From Bacillus subtilis subsp. subtilis (GTDB taxonomy: Bacteria > Pseudomonadota > Gammaproteobacteria > Xanthomonadales > Xanthomonadaceae): a stretch of DNA of 62,959 nt. The stretch spans positions 1 through 62,959 of the forward strand of contig JAHREJ010000026.1 in assembly GCA_021733645.1 (NCBI GenBank), written 5' to 3'. Positions 8,972 to 17,868 of this stretch are shown piece after piece; position 1 is the stretch's first letter, and every line of letters starts with the position of its first letter. Below the pieces are notes generated by a model. The model saw only the letters and a list, made by a program, of their open reading frames with translations. It searched no databases and was not told where the DNA came from. Position numbers and translations under genes: made by a program.

Positions 8972-9388
8972 TCACGGCTTGATCTGCTGCCCGTCGCCGC
9001 TGGGAACCGCGTCGTAATACTTGCCGGTGCGGGTATCGAGCACGCGGTTGGGACCCACCTGTTTGGCACCGGGAATGATCCGGCCATGCCGGTCGTACAC
9101 CTTGGGCTGCAGGGTGGGGCCCTGGATCGGCTGCGCCGGGCCGATGCCCTGGGCCTGGATGGGGTGGCTGCCCAGTTGCGACTGGACCTGGCGGTTGGCT
9201 GTCATCGGGGCCACCTGCCCGGACTGGCTGTCCACCGGCACCGGGCGAACCGGCATGGGCGACGGCGGCGGCGGCGGCACCACTACCGGGCGGGTGGCCG
9301 TGGGATTGGGTGGCGGTCCGATCTGGGCCATGCTGGCGGCCGGCCACATCAGGCACAGCGCCGCAGCGAAGCGGAGGTGAGGGGACAT
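8972..9388 (-). CDS. secreted proline-rich hypothetical protein
   Basis: A 138-residue exported protein. Signal peptide ([20 protein letters not shown], cleavage probably after residue 21), then a proline-rich stretch with [14 protein letters not shown], a Gln-rich middle, and a compact C-terminus ([20 protein letters not shown], then [14 protein letters not shown]) that looks like a small folded motif. Start at 9388 is set by the signal peptide. No family recognised. Divergent from msrB with a 127-bp spacer. Confidence 0.65.
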   Translation of the reverse strand: MSPHLRFAAALCLMWPAASMAQIGPPPNPTATRPVVVPPPPPSPMPVRPVPVDSQSGQVAPMTANRQVQSQLGSHPIQAQGIGPAQPIQGPTLQPKVYDRHGRIIPGAKQVGPNRVLDTRTGKYYDAVPSGDGQQIKP

Positions 9389-9515
9389 GGCAGGCTCCGG
9401 CGGTGGGCGATGCTCCACCTTGCGCCTGTGCGGGTATCAGCACAATGAATGGCCAGCCGTTGAAGCGCTCGCGGCCGTCCCAATCTCAATAGGCATCCAC
9501 TGCCAGGAACCGCCC

Positions 9516-9983
9516 ATGACCGCCTTCGATCTCTCTCCCCCCAGCGACGCCCAGCGCCAGGCCCTGGAAGCCGGCCTGAGCGCCGATGAGCGCCGCGTAC
9601 TGCTCCAGCACGGCACCGAAGCCCCGTTCTGCGGCGTGTTCCTGGACAACAAGCAGGACGGCGTCTACGGCTGCCGGCTGTGCGGGCTGCCGCTGTTCCG
9701 CTCCAGCACCAAGTTCGACTCCGGCACCGGCTGGCCCAGCTTCTTCGCACCGTTCGACCCGGCCCACGTGCGTGAAATCCGCGACATCAGCCACGGCATG
9801 ATCCGTACCGAAATCGTCTGCGCACGATGTGACAGCCATCTTGGCCATGTATTCCCCGATGGCCCGCCGCCCACCCATGAACGGCACTGCCTGAATTCGG
9901 TCTCGCTGGCCTTCACCGCCAATGGCCAGGCCTACCCGGACCCCCTGCAGCGCGGTGGCGCCGAGGCCCAGCCGGCTCACTGA
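9516..9983 (+). CDS. msrB: peptide-methionine (R)-S-oxide reductase MsrB
   Basis: A 155-residue MsrB that reduces the R epimer of methionine sulfoxide in proteins. The four structural zinc cysteines form CRLC (53, 56) and CARC (102, 105). The catalytic cysteine is Cys125 in RHCLNSVSL; family signatures GTGWPSF and SHLGHVF are intact. No signal peptide, so it is the cytoplasmic form. The upstream part of the open frame back to 9387 is non-coding; ATG at 9516 begins the family-typical N-terminus. Confidence 0.95.
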   Translation: MTAFDLSPPSDAQRQALEAGLSADERRVLLQHGTEAPFCGVFLDNKQDGVYGCRLCGLPLFRSSTKFDSGTGWPSFFAPFDPAHVREIRDISHGMIRTEIVCARCDSHLGHVFPDGPPPTHERHCLNSVSLAFTANGQAYPDPLQRGGAEAQPAH

Positions 9984-10132
9984 TGCCGGCAGGTGCGGAC
10001 GGCGGGTCGGCCCCCCCAGGCGGCCAGGGTCGGCCTGCCGCCCGGGTAAAAGTGTGACATTGAACGAACGCCCCCTTCAGAAACCCGGGGTCCGGGCCGA
10101 CATGGAGGTATCCCCTACTCCGCGCCGGCCCC

Positions 10133-10987
10133 ATGCTCATCATCGTTGGATTCCTCATTGTCATCATCAGCGTGCTGGGCGGCTACATCGGCGCGCACGG
10201 CAAGCTGGCCGCCCTGTGGCAGCCCTATGAGCTGGTCATCATCGGCGGCGCGGCCCTGGGCGCGTTCCTGGTGGGCACCCCGTTCAAGACCGTCAAGCAG
10301 ACCCTCAAGGCCACCGTCGGCGTGTTCAAGGGCCCGGCCTACAAACAGCAGGACTACATCGACGTCCTGAGCCTGCTCTACGAACTGCTCAACAAGGCCC
10401 GCCGCGAAGGCTTCATGGCGCTGGAAGACCATGTCGAGCGCCCGGCCGAAAGCAGCATCTTCGCCAACTACCCCAAGGTGCAGGCCGACCACCACCTGGT
10501 GGACTTCATCACCGACTGCCTGCGCCTGATGATCGGCAGCAACATCGAGCCGCACGAGCTGGAGCCGCTGCTGGAACTGGAGCTGGAGAAGCACCATGCC
10601 GAAGCGATGCAGCCCTCGGCGGTGCTCAACAAGGTGTCCGACGGCCTGCCCGGCTTCGGCATCGTGGCCGCGGTACTGGGCATCGTGATCACGATGGGCT
10701 CCATCGGCGGGGAAATCACCGAAGTGGGCGCCCATGTGGCCGGCGCGCTGGTGGGCACCTTCCTGGGCATCCTGCTGGCCTACGGCTTTGTCAGCCCGCT
10801 GGCCGCGGCGGTGGAAGCACGCGCCGAACAGGACAGCCGCATCTATGAGTCGGTGAAGACCGCCCTGCTGGCCTGCCTGCGTGGCTACAACCCGAAGATC
10901 GCGCTGGAATTTGCCCGCAAGACCCTGCCCTCGAACGTGCGCCCGGGCTTCAGCGCCTTCGAGCAGCACCTCAAGACGGTCAAGTAA
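10133..10987 (+). CDS. motA: flagellar motor stator protein MotA
   Basis: A 284-residue MotA/TolQ-family inner-membrane protein with four transmembrane segments (residues 1-20, ~34-52, ~170-192 and ~202-225) and the large cytoplasmic loop that contacts FliG. The C-terminal half (DGLPGFGIVAAVLGIVITMG, VGTFLGILLAYGF) closely matches proton-driven MotA. With MotB, 9 bp downstream, it forms the torque-generating H+ channel. No other flagellar genes are nearby. A weak sigma-28-like -10 (GCCGACAT, 10096-10103) lies upstream, but its -35 match is poor. Confidence 0.95.
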   Translation: MLIIVGFLIVIISVLGGYIGAHGKLAALWQPYELVIIGGAALGAFLVGTPFKTVKQTLKATVGVFKGPAYKQQDYIDVLSLLYELLNKARREGFMALEDHVERPAESSIFANYPKVQADHHLVDFITDCLRLMIGSNIEPHELEPLLELELEKHHAEAMQPSAVLNKVSDGLPGFGIVAAVLGIVITMGSIGGEITEVGAHVAGALVGTFLGILLAYGFVSPLAAAVEARAEQDSRIYESVKTALLACLRGYNPKIALEFARKTLPSNVRPGFSAFEQHLKTVK

Positions 10988-10996
10988 GGCACCACC

Positions 10997-11941
10997 ATGG
11001 CCGAGAACAAACCCACCGTCATCGTCCGCCGGGTCAGGAAGGCCGGCCACGCCGCCCATCATGGCGGCGCCTGGAAAGTGGCCTACGCCGACTTCGTCAC
11101 CGCGATGATGGCCTTCTTCCTGGTGCTGTGGCTGATGGCGGCCACCACCAAGCCCGAGCGTGCGGCCATTTCCGAGTATTTCCGCAACCCCAGCCCGCTG
11201 GTCGGGCAGAGTTCGACTCCCGCCCCGGGCATGGCCGGCCCGGGCGGGGCCAGCACCTCGATGATCAAGCTGGGCGGGGCCACCGATATCTCGCGCGGCA
11301 ACAGCAACGACCCCTTCCAGGCCCAGCAGACCGCCAAGCCGATCCCGCAGACCGAGCGCGAACGCGAACAGCAGCAGCTCGAAGCGCTCAAGCGTGAGCT
11401 GGAGGAAGCCATCAGCAAGAGTCAGGCGCTGGAGCCGTTCAAGGACCAGTTGCTGCTGGATCTGACCCCGGAAGGCCTGCGCATCCAGATCGTGGACAAG
11501 CAGAACCGGCCGATGTTCGACATGGGCAGCGCCGCGCTCAAGCCGTACACGCGCGAGATCCTGCGCGAGCTGTCGGCCTTCATCAACCACGTGCCGAACC
11601 GGATCAGCATCACCGGCCACACCGACACCACCGCCTACAACGCGGTGCACGGCTACAGCAACTGGGAACTCAGTGCCGACCGCGCCAATGCCGCCCGGCG
11701 TGCGCTGTTGGATGGCGGCATGACCGAAGACAAGGTGACCCGCGTGGTCGGCCTGTCCTCTTCGGTGCTGTTCGACAAGGCCCAGCCGGACAACCCGATC
11801 AACCGCCGGATCAGCATCGTGGTGATGACCAAGGCCGCCGAAGCGGCCGCCCTGGCCGGTGCCGGGCAGGAAGTGGCGCTGTCGCCCACCGCCGCCGACC
11901 CGGACATCCACGCCGCCCAGAGCCCGCCGGCCACGCCCTGA
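10997..11941 (+). CDS. motB: flagellar motor stator protein MotB
   Basis: A 314-residue MotB with a single N-terminal transmembrane helix containing the proton-accepting Asp32 (AYADFVTAMMAFFLVLWLM), a Gln/Glu-rich periplasmic linker that includes the plug region, and a C-terminal OmpA-like peptidoglycan-binding domain (ITGHTDTTAY, LSADRANAARRALLDGG, NRRISIVV). Asp32 coincides with the functional Asp of E. coli MotB. It anchors the stator to the cell wall. Forms an operon with motA. Confidence 0.95.
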   Translation: MAENKPTVIVRRVRKAGHAAHHGGAWKVAYADFVTAMMAFFLVLWLMAATTKPERAAISEYFRNPSPLVGQSSTPAPGMAGPGGASTSMIKLGGATDISRGNSNDPFQAQQTAKPIPQTEREREQQQLEALKRELEEAISKSQALEPFKDQLLLDLTPEGLRIQIVDKQNRPMFDMGSAALKPYTREILRELSAFINHVPNRISITGHTDTTAYNAVHGYSNWELSADRANAARRALLDGGMTEDKVTRVVGLSSSVLFDKAQPDNPINRRISIVVMTKAAEAAALAGAGQEVALSPTAADPDIHAAQSPPATP

Positions 11942-12068
11942 CCGGCGGGGCCGTCCGCAGGGTCGGCCGTTTGCAGGATCGGTCACAGGCTGTCGGCGGG
12001 AAGGGGCCGACGTCTGCGGCCATCCCCCATTACAATGGCGGTCTTTCCACGTACAGATAAACCCCACC

Positions 12069-12584
12069 ATGTCCAAGCAGTCCAAGGCCAAGCGCGACAA
12101 GCGCAAGAAGCTGCAGCCCAAGCGCCCGATCAACCGCCTCAACGCCCAGCAGCAGGTGCAGAACCATGCCGTGCTGACCAACGAAGAGGGCCAGGTGGTG
12201 GCCGCGATCGGCCTGCAGGGCACCGAATGGCTGCTGGCCATCGGCGGCCAGACCATGGGCAACGCCGACAACCCGATCCCGATGCTGGCCATGCTCAAGC
12301 ACCTGTCCAACGTGCAGGAAAAGGAAGGCCGCACGGTCAACCTGGAGTATTCGACCCAGCTGCAGCAGCTGATCGACGACCTGGCCGCCGACGAAGGCAA
12401 GACCGCCGAGGACTACCTGGCCCAGCTGGTGTCCGAGTTTGAAGGCGTGGAAGGTGAGGACGGCGAAGAAGGGCAGGACAGCGCCGAAGCCGCCCAGATC
12501 GTCGACGAAGCCGGCACCGAGACCGACACGGCCGCCGACGCCGCTGCCAGCCCGGCCGCCAGCGACGACAAGCCGCAGGCCTGA
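12069..12584 (+). CDS. conserved hypothetical protein with basic head and acidic tail
   Basis: A 171-residue cytoplasmic protein. The first ~25 residues are strongly basic (SKQSKAKRDKRKKLQPKRP), suggesting nucleic-acid contact; the middle (residues ~30-115) looks folded; the last ~55 residues are an acidic, Ala-rich disordered tail (EGVEGEDGEEGQDSAEAA). ATG at 12069 begins the basic head. I recognise no characterised family. The following DUF4031 gene starts 14 bp downstream and is probably cotranscribed. Confidence 0.7.
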   Translation: MSKQSKAKRDKRKKLQPKRPINRLNAQQQVQNHAVLTNEEGQVVAAIGLQGTEWLLAIGGQTMGNADNPIPMLAMLKHLSNVQEKEGRTVNLEYSTQLQQLIDDLAADEGKTAEDYLAQLVSEFEGVEGEDGEEGQDSAEAAQIVDEAGTETDTAADAAASPAASDDKPQA

Positions 12585-12598
12585 GCCACGGTCATCCG

Positions 12599-12874
12599 GT
12601 GACGGTCTATATCGACGATGCGGTACACCCCTGGCGCGGCGAGCGTTGGGCGCATCTGATGGCCGACACCCTGCCCGAGCTGCACGCCCTGGCGGCGCAG
12701 CTCGGGATTCCCCGGCGGGCCTTCCAGAACCGCCCCAGCGGCGCGCACTACGACGTGCCCGCCCCGCTGCGCCTGCAGGCCATCGACCTGGGCGCCCAGG
12801 CCATCTCGCGGCACACCGACCGCGCCCTGGTCAAAGCCGTCATCGCCAACGCGCGCAATCAATACCTGCCGTAG
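12599..12874 (+). CDS. DUF4031 family protein
   Basis: A 91-residue protein beginning at GTG. The opening VYIDDAVHPWRGERWAHLMAD and the block LGIPRRAFQNRPSGAHYDV match my memory of DUF4031, a small family of unknown function. His- and Asp-rich conserved positions suggest an enzyme or metal-binding fold, but no activity is established. The last codons and the TAG stop lie inside a perfect 24-bp inverted repeat (12847-12897), so the C-terminal sequence ARNQYLP is dictated by that palindrome. Confidence 0.75.
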   Translation: MTVYIDDAVHPWRGERWAHLMADTLPELHALAAQLGIPRRAFQNRPSGAHYDVPAPLRLQAIDLGAQAISRHTDRALVKAVIANARNQYLP

Positions 12875-12897
12875 GCAGGTATTGATTGCGCGCGTTG
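12847..12897. terminator. 24-bp perfect inverted repeat spanning a stop codon
   Basis: Arms at 12847-12870 and 12874-12897 are exact reverse complements separated by only GTA. The TAG stop of the DUF4031 gene (12872-12874) sits at the turn. The arm itself is not GC-saturated (it includes AATCAATACC). Transcribed, this makes a very stable hairpin and probably ends transcription, although no T-run follows. Confidence 0.65.
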
Positions 12898-13036
12898 CGC
12901 CCCACCGTTCGCTACGCAAACCGCGGGGCCTTGTGAGGTGCTCCCACTCCCCGCCGCTTCGGGGCCGCCCCCCGGGTCAGGGGGCTCCTCTCCAGACAGA
13001 CGTCGTTGGCCGGAACCGGCCAACCCGCCGCACGCA

Positions 13037-13579
13037 TCAGAACGGGTCGCTGCCCGGCCGCACTTCCACGCCCAGCAGCGAGCACAGCGCCAGCATGGCG
13101 TCGTCGTCGCGGTTGAGCGCCATCCAGCCGGCCAGGCCGCCATTGCCGGTATCCACGCTCCACAACGCGTAGTTGTGCTCGCGCAGGCGGTCGTGCGCGG
13201 TGGCCATCAACGCCGGCGCGTCCGATCCGGCGGCGAAATCCTCATCGTCCAGGTCGCCACCCCAGTCCAGTTGCAGGTTCCAGCGCGCGGCCAGTTCGTT
13301 GACCGCCGACACCAGCGCATCGGGATCCCCGCGATCCACTTCGAACCCGGACTGCCAGGCGATCGCCGTCATCAGCGGCGGCAGCCAATCGGCCTCCTCG
13401 TCGATTTCCTCGCCACTTTCCAGCAGCGCCTCGCGCCAGCGATTGAACTGCTGCAGGGCCAGCTCGTCGTCGCCCGGGTTGATCAGCACGAACAGGTTCC
13501 AGATCCGCGCCTCGAAATCGTCTTCGTCGAAATCGCGCTCTTCTTCTTCGAAGTCGAAATAATCGCTGTTGTCGGGCAT
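13037..13579 (-). CDS. acidic conserved hypothetical protein (possibly DUF6630)
   Basis: A 180-residue acidic cytoplasmic protein. It opens with an Asp/Glu/Phe-rich stretch (DYFDFEEEERDFDEDDFE), then a helical LFVLINPGDDELALQQFNRW block and a C-terminal AGWMALNRDDDAMLALCSLL region. The overall pattern recalls the DUF6630 family of immunity- or SMI1-like small proteins, but this is from memory and tentative. No catalytic motif or signal peptide. ATG at 13579. It is convergent with the DUF4031 gene across the strong palindrome. Confidence 0.65.
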   Translation of the reverse strand: MPDNSDYFDFEEEERDFDEDDFEARIWNLFVLINPGDDELALQQFNRWREALLESGEEIDEEADWLPPLMTAIAWQSGFEVDRGDPDALVSAVNELAARWNLQLDWGGDLDDEDFAAGSDAPALMATAHDRLREHNYALWSVDTGNGGLAGWMALNRDDDAMLALCSLLGVEVRPGSDPF

Positions 13580-13716
13580 GACCGGTCATCCTGGAGGCAG
13601 GCGGGCATTCTGCCGTGCGGGGGCGTTGGCAGGAAGCGAAATTCGGCGTCAGCGGCGTCGCGGTTTATCCTGTGCGCCTGGAAGATGGCCGTGGTGGCCA
13701 TCACAACTGAATGACC

Positions 13717-13968
13717 ATGAGCGATACCCCTCCCGATCACCTGGCGATCAACCCGACCAGTCCCTTCCACGACGCCGCGGCCCTGGAGCGCGGGGTTGGC
13801 ATCCGCTTCAACGATGTCGAGCGCGACAACGTCGAGGAATACTCGGTCAGCGAAGGCTGGATCCGCGTGCAGGCCGGCAAGGCCCGTGACCGTCGCGGCA
13901 ACCCGATGACCATCAAGATCAAGGGCACCGTGGTGGCGTATTACCTGGAGCAGAAGCCGGACGCCTGA
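13717..13968 (+). CDS. DUF3297 family protein
   Basis: An 83-residue soluble protein matching the conserved DUF3297 pattern: DHLAINPTSPFHDAAALERG, then VGIRFNDVERDNVEEYSVSE and a C-terminal KIKGTVVAYYLE. Some homologues are misannotated as glutathione peroxidase; nothing here supports that activity. ATG at 13717 is chosen over an in-frame ATG two codons earlier (13711). Followed by a GTAG repeat pair. Confidence 0.8.
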   Translation: MSDTPPDHLAINPTSPFHDAAALERGVGIRFNDVERDNVEEYSVSEGWIRVQAGKARDRRGNPMTIKIKGTVVAYYLEQKPDA

Positions 13969-14010
13969 TCACGCACGCACGCCGGCCCGTCGCGGCCGGT
14001 GTGGCGTGGC

Positions 14011-14116
14011 GTAGCGCCGGGCCATGCTCGGCTGCCGCCGCGGGTGGCGCGTGGCGCGGCAGACGTCCGCCGAGCGAAGACAGCCTGGCGAAGTCAGCCG
14101 GGCCTGGCTCGGCGCT
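14011..14116. repeat. GTAG-type REP pair, second copy degenerate
   Basis: First copy GTAGCGCCGGGCC... begins at 14011; an inverted, degenerate partner ends at 14116 (CAGCCGGGCCTGGCTCGGCGCT from 14095, with the CTAC head lost). It lies between convergent genes. Confidence 0.65.
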
Positions 14117-14130
14117 CCCTTTGCCCGGCC

Positions 14131-15774
14131 TCAATCGCGCTGCCGCGTCTCCAGCAGGTCCAGATTGCGGATCAGCTTGCGCGAGACCTCGTCGGAAATG
14201 GTGCCACGCCGGGTCAAGCGGAACAGTTCCTCGCGCTCGGCGGTGAGCCCGGCGCCGCGCAGCTGGCGGTAACCCTGCTCCATGCGCTGCACCTTTTCCG
14301 GGTCCGCATCCGGGCCGTCATCCTTCTCAAGATTTCGCTGGTACAGCAGGCTCACCCGCGAGGCAGCGTCGTTGTACAGCTGTACGTTTTCAGTGGTCTG
14401 GTTCTGCACCAGCTGCTGGCGCTTGCGCTCCACCCCGGCCAGCGCGGCCTTGGATGCCAGCCGCCGGGCCAGGTCTTCGGCCTTGCGCTCGCCCGAATCG
14501 GCCGGCAGTTCCAACCCCTTCAACAACCGTGGCAACGCCACACTGGCGCCCACCAGCGACACCAGGATCACCGCCGCGGCCAGGAAGATCACCAGGTCGC
14601 GCGCCGGGAAAGCGCTGCCATCGGGCAGGAACAGCGGCAGGGTGAGCACGCCGGCCAGGGTGATCGCCCCGCGCACGCCGGCCAACGAGGTGGCCACCAC
14701 GATCCGCCACGACGTCCCCGGCCGCGCTTCCCCGCGGTGACGCGCACGCAGCACGCTCCAGCGCAGCGACAGCCACACCCAGGCCAGGCGCAGCAGCACC
14801 AGCGCCAGGTTGATCACCACCACGTACACCAGCAGCCACCAGGCGCTGTGGTGGCCGCTTTCGCTCACGGTCTTGATCGCGCGTTCGACGATGCCCGGCA
14901 ACTGCTCGCCCAGCAGCACGAACATGATGCCGTTGAAGCTGAACTGCAGCATCCCCCACACCGCCGCGCGCTGCACGCGCATGCTGCCTGATACGCGGCC
15001 GGTGAGCTCGACATAGCTCATGGTGATGCCGGCCGCCACGGCCGCCAGGATGCCCGATGCATTGGCCTCTTCGGCCAGCAGGTAGGCCGCAAACGGAATC
15101 AGCAGGTTGACCAGCAGCGCCGCACCGGGCTCTTCGCCGAAACGCCGCCACAGCCAACGCTGGAAAGTGGACACCCCCAGGGTGACCGCCGCACCGATCG
15201 CAACGCCGGCCAGCGCCACCCAGATGAAGGTGAGCGACGCGGTGGCCAGCGAGAAACTGCCGGTCATCACCGCGGCCACCGCGAAGCGGAAGCAGACCAG
15301 GCCGGACGCATCGTTCAACAACGACTCGCCTTCCAGGATGTGCATCAGCCGCTTGGGAATCGGCGCACGCGAGGCAATCGACCCGACGGCCACCGGGTCG
15401 GTGGGCGAAATGATCGCCGCCAACGCGAAGGCCACCGCCAGCGGCATCACCGGAATCATCCAGTGGATCAGGAAGCCGGCGCCGATCACGGTGAACACCA
15501 CCAGCCCGAACGCCAGCTCCAGGATCACGCCCTTGTCGCGGAACAGGCCCTGCTTGGGAATGCGCCAGCCATCCAGGAACAGCAGCGGCGGCAGGAACAG
15601 CAGGAAGAACATCTCCGGTTCCAGCGCGTGGCCACGGTTGAACACCCCGGCAATCACCGCGCCCAGGCCGATCTGCACCAGCGGCAACGGCAACGACAGT
15701 GGCAGCACCCGGACCAGGTAGCCGCTGGCGACCACGGCCACCAGCATCGCCAGCACGACTTCAATGGTATGCAT
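14131..15774 (-). CDS. Na+/H+ antiporter, CPA1 family
   Basis: A 547-residue inner-membrane antiporter. About 12 hydrophobic segments fill residues 5-410; a hydrophilic cytoplasmic C-terminus (~430-547) is probably regulatory. CPA1 signatures include ALAAIISPTDPVAV and ESLLNDASGLVCF, the latter containing the ND pair associated with ion exchange. It should swap cytoplasmic Na+ (or K+) for H+ and help pH and salt homeostasis. The ATG at 15774 gives the usual short N-terminus; an in-frame extension to 15846 lacks family character. It resembles the NhaP/YjcE subgroup. Confidence 0.9.
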   Translation of the reverse strand: MHTIEVVLAMLVAVVASGYLVRVLPLSLPLPLVQIGLGAVIAGVFNRGHALEPEMFFLLFLPPLLFLDGWRIPKQGLFRDKGVILELAFGLVVFTVIGAGFLIHWMIPVMPLAVAFALAAIISPTDPVAVGSIASRAPIPKRLMHILEGESLLNDASGLVCFRFAVAAVMTGSFSLATASLTFIWVALAGVAIGAAVTLGVSTFQRWLWRRFGEEPGAALLVNLLIPFAAYLLAEEANASGILAAVAAGITMSYVELTGRVSGSMRVQRAAVWGMLQFSFNGIMFVLLGEQLPGIVERAIKTVSESGHHSAWWLLVYVVVINLALVLLRLAWVWLSLRWSVLRARHRGEARPGTSWRIVVATSLAGVRGAITLAGVLTLPLFLPDGSAFPARDLVIFLAAAVILVSLVGASVALPRLLKGLELPADSGERKAEDLARRLASKAALAGVERKRQQLVQNQTTENVQLYNDAASRVSLLYQRNLEKDDGPDADPEKVQRMEQGYRQLRGAGLTAEREELFRLTRRGTISDEVSRKLIRNLDLLETRQRD

Positions 15775-15882
15775 GCATTTTCCAGTGGACGGCGCGAGGG
15801 GGAGGCTGTGGGCAGCCGGCGCCGGAAACTGCAAAAAAACTAACACACCCGCCCGTCCGCGCGAACGCCGCCGCGGTTGGAC

Positions 15883-16533
15883 TCAGCCGCCGGACAGCAG
15901 TACGCGCGTGGTCCACGCGTTGAAATCGGCCTGCATCGCCGCGGTCAGCGCGTGATCGGCCGGGTACTCGTGCAGCGCGTGGGCCACGCCCAGGGCCTGC
16001 AACCGCGCCGCGGCGGCCGTGGCCAGCGCATACGGCAACGTGCTGTCGTGGCGACCGTGCAGGATCAGGCCCCGCACGTTGTACAGGGCGATATCGGCGG
16101 GAATGTGCGGGTCGATCTCCGGCAGTATCCGCCCGGACAGGATGGCAAAGTTCCGCACCAGCGCCGGCGCGGTCAGCGCGACACTGGCACTCAGGATGCC
16201 CCCCTGGCTGAAGCCGGCCACCAGTGTCTGCGCCGCATCCACGCCGTGCTGCGCCTGCAGGCCGCGCACGTAATCGGTAAGCCGGTGGCGGCTGGCGTCG
16301 GCCTGGGCCGGGTCGATCACCGGTCCGTGCGCGCCGAACTGCACGTTGAACCAGCCAAACGCGTCCGCGCCGAAGGCCAGCGGCGCGCGCGGCAGCACCA
16401 CCTGCAGGCGCCGGTCCAGGCCGTGCGCCAGCGCCAGCAGCGAGCGCTCGTTGCTGCCCACCCCGTGCAGCAGCACCACCAGCCCCTGCACCGGGCCGGT
16501 GGCCGCGCGCACCGCCGCCGTCAGCGCGCTCAT
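15883..16533 (-). CDS. alpha/beta hydrolase, YpfH/phospholipase-carboxylesterase type
   Basis: A 216-residue serine esterase. The nucleophile elbow GFSQGG, an oxyanion region HGVGSNER and the late acid/His regions (HGRHDSTLP and YPADHAL) complete a Ser-Asp-His triad. It starts inside the stop of the upstream dioxygenase (ATGA overlap 16530-16533), so it is translationally coupled and belongs to the DoxX-dioxygenase-hydrolase operon. Natural substrate is unknown; a ring-cleavage product or small ester is plausible from context only. Confidence 0.85.
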   Translation of the reverse strand: MSALTAAVRAATGPVQGLVVLLHGVGSNERSLLALAHGLDRRLQVVLPRAPLAFGADAFGWFNVQFGAHGPVIDPAQADASRHRLTDYVRGLQAQHGVDAAQTLVAGFSQGGILSASVALTAPALVRNFAILSGRILPEIDPHIPADIALYNVRGLILHGRHDSTLPYALATAAAARLQALGVAHALHEYPADHALTAAMQADFNAWTTRVLLSGG

Positions 16534-17324
16534 GCGCCCGCGCCGTCGAAGCGGTAGATGTCCATCGCCAGGAACCCGGCATCGATACCGGCATCGATGC
16601 GCTGCGCGCCCAGCGTATCGCCGCCGGCAGCGCCCATCGCGAAATGCAGCGGCTGCAGGTGCTCATCGGTAGGGTGCGCCTGCGCGGCATACGGCGCGCG
16701 GGCGCGGTAGTCCAGCAGCGCGGCGCTGTCGTTGGCCTGCAGCCGTTGTTCCACCCAGCCGATGAACGGGCGCACGTACGGTGCCTCCTTGCCCGCCTGG
16801 TAGCTGCGCCAGTCGTGCAGGTTATGGGTGATGCTGCCCGAGCCGATCAGCAGCACGCCCTGCTCGCGCAGCGGCGCCAGCGCGCGGCCCAGTGCGAACT
16901 GATGGGCCGGCCCCAGCCGCGGCTGGATCGCCAGCGGCACCACCGGGATGTCGGCCTGCGGGTACAGGAAGCGCAGCGGCACCCACGCACCGTGGTCCAG
17001 GCCACGGGTGCGGTCGATGGCGGCCGGCAAACCGGCTGCCGCCAGCCGCGCGGCAATGTCCTCGGCCAACGCGGGGGCGCCCGGGGCCGGGTACTGCAGG
17101 TCGAACAGCGCCTGCGGGAAACCACCGAAATCATGGACCGTGGGCGGCTGTGGATGGCCGCCAACCGCCGGCTGATGGGTCAGCCAGTGCGCCGAGGCCA
17201 TCACGATGGCGCGCGGGCGCGGCAACTGCGTGGCCAGCGCCGCGAGGCGTTCACCCACCGAGCCCGGGTTGAGCGCGGTCATCGGCGAACCGTGGGAGAT
17301 GTACAACGACGGCAGACCAGACAT
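16530..17324 (-). CDS. DODA-type extradiol aromatic ring-opening dioxygenase
   Basis: A 264-residue class III extradiol dioxygenase of the LigB/DODA (E. coli YgiD) type, a non-haem metalloenzyme that opens catecholic rings. Metal and catalytic histidines are visible in YISHGSPM (His11), ASAHWLTH, and RGLDHGAWVPL, followed by GSGSITHNL. A GGAG ribosome-binding site about 8 bases upstream supports ATG at 17324. It sits between doxX and a hydrolase in one operon opposite a LysR gene, which suggests induction by an aromatic or quinone compound. Confidence 0.9.
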   Translation of the reverse strand: MSGLPSLYISHGSPMTALNPGSVGERLAALATQLPRPRAIVMASAHWLTHQPAVGGHPQPPTVHDFGGFPQALFDLQYPAPGAPALAEDIAARLAAAGLPAAIDRTRGLDHGAWVPLRFLYPQADIPVVPLAIQPRLGPAHQFALGRALAPLREQGVLLIGSGSITHNLHDWRSYQAGKEAPYVRPFIGWVEQRLQANDSAALLDYRARAPYAAQAHPTDEHLQPLHFAMGAAGGDTLGAQRIDAGIDAGFLAMDIYRFDGAGA

Positions 17325-17361
17325 CACAGACTCCAGAAGAAGGGCATGAAACGGGCGCGAC

Positions 17362-17772
17362 TCAGCGCGAGGCCAGCGTCCACTTGCCGTCGCCGATGCA
17401 GAACAGCACCAGCAGTGCCAGCGCCCAGAACGCCGGGTATTCCCAGCCGCCGCCGGCGTTGGCGAAACTGAAACCGTTGGCGCCGTGGACGCTGACGATG
17501 GTGCCCAGCAGCAGCGGCACCCCGAGCAGCCCAACCCAACGCGCGTAAACGCCCAGCAGCAAGGAGGCGGCCAGGGTCAGTTCCAGCGCCAGGGCCACAT
17601 AGCCCAGCGCGCCGGGCAGGCCCAGCGACTGGAAGTAGGCCGCCGTGCCGGCCGGGGTGAACACCAGCAGCTTGGTCAGCCCATGCACCAGGAACAACCC
17701 GCCCAGGCTCCAGCGCAGCAGGGTGGCGCCCAGGGCGGCGGAGGACGGAACGCGGATCGGGGACGTAGGCAT
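17362..17772 (-). CDS. DoxX family membrane protein
   Basis: A 136-residue inner-membrane protein with four hydrophobic segments and the DoxX-family features LLRWSLGGLFLVHGLTKL near the N-terminus and GFSFANAGGGWEYP in the third loop. Bacterial DoxX members are poorly characterised; some associate with redox or thiol stress. First gene of an operon with the dioxygenase (37 bp downstream) and hydrolase. The 96-bp spacer to the divergent LysR gene contains ATAAA (17825-17829) and TTTAT (17848-17852) half sites that could form a regulator site. Confidence 0.85.
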   Translation of the reverse strand: MPTSPIRVPSSAALGATLLRWSLGGLFLVHGLTKLLVFTPAGTAAYFQSLGLPGALGYVALALELTLAASLLLGVYARWVGLLGVPLLLGTIVSVHGANGFSFANAGGGWEYPAFWALALLVLFCIGDGKWTLASR

Positions 17773-17868
17773 GGGCCACCTCGCGGATTAGGATGGCCAC
17801 AGGTTATTGCGCTCACGCACGGCGATAAATACGATCGGGCGACGCTGTTTATTACAGGAATTGAAACA

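Noticed and set aside
10077..10103. Sigma-28 promoter before motA
   Set aside because: The -10-like GCCGACAT is acceptable, but the -35 reads TCAG instead of TAAA, so the match is too weak to list as a feature.
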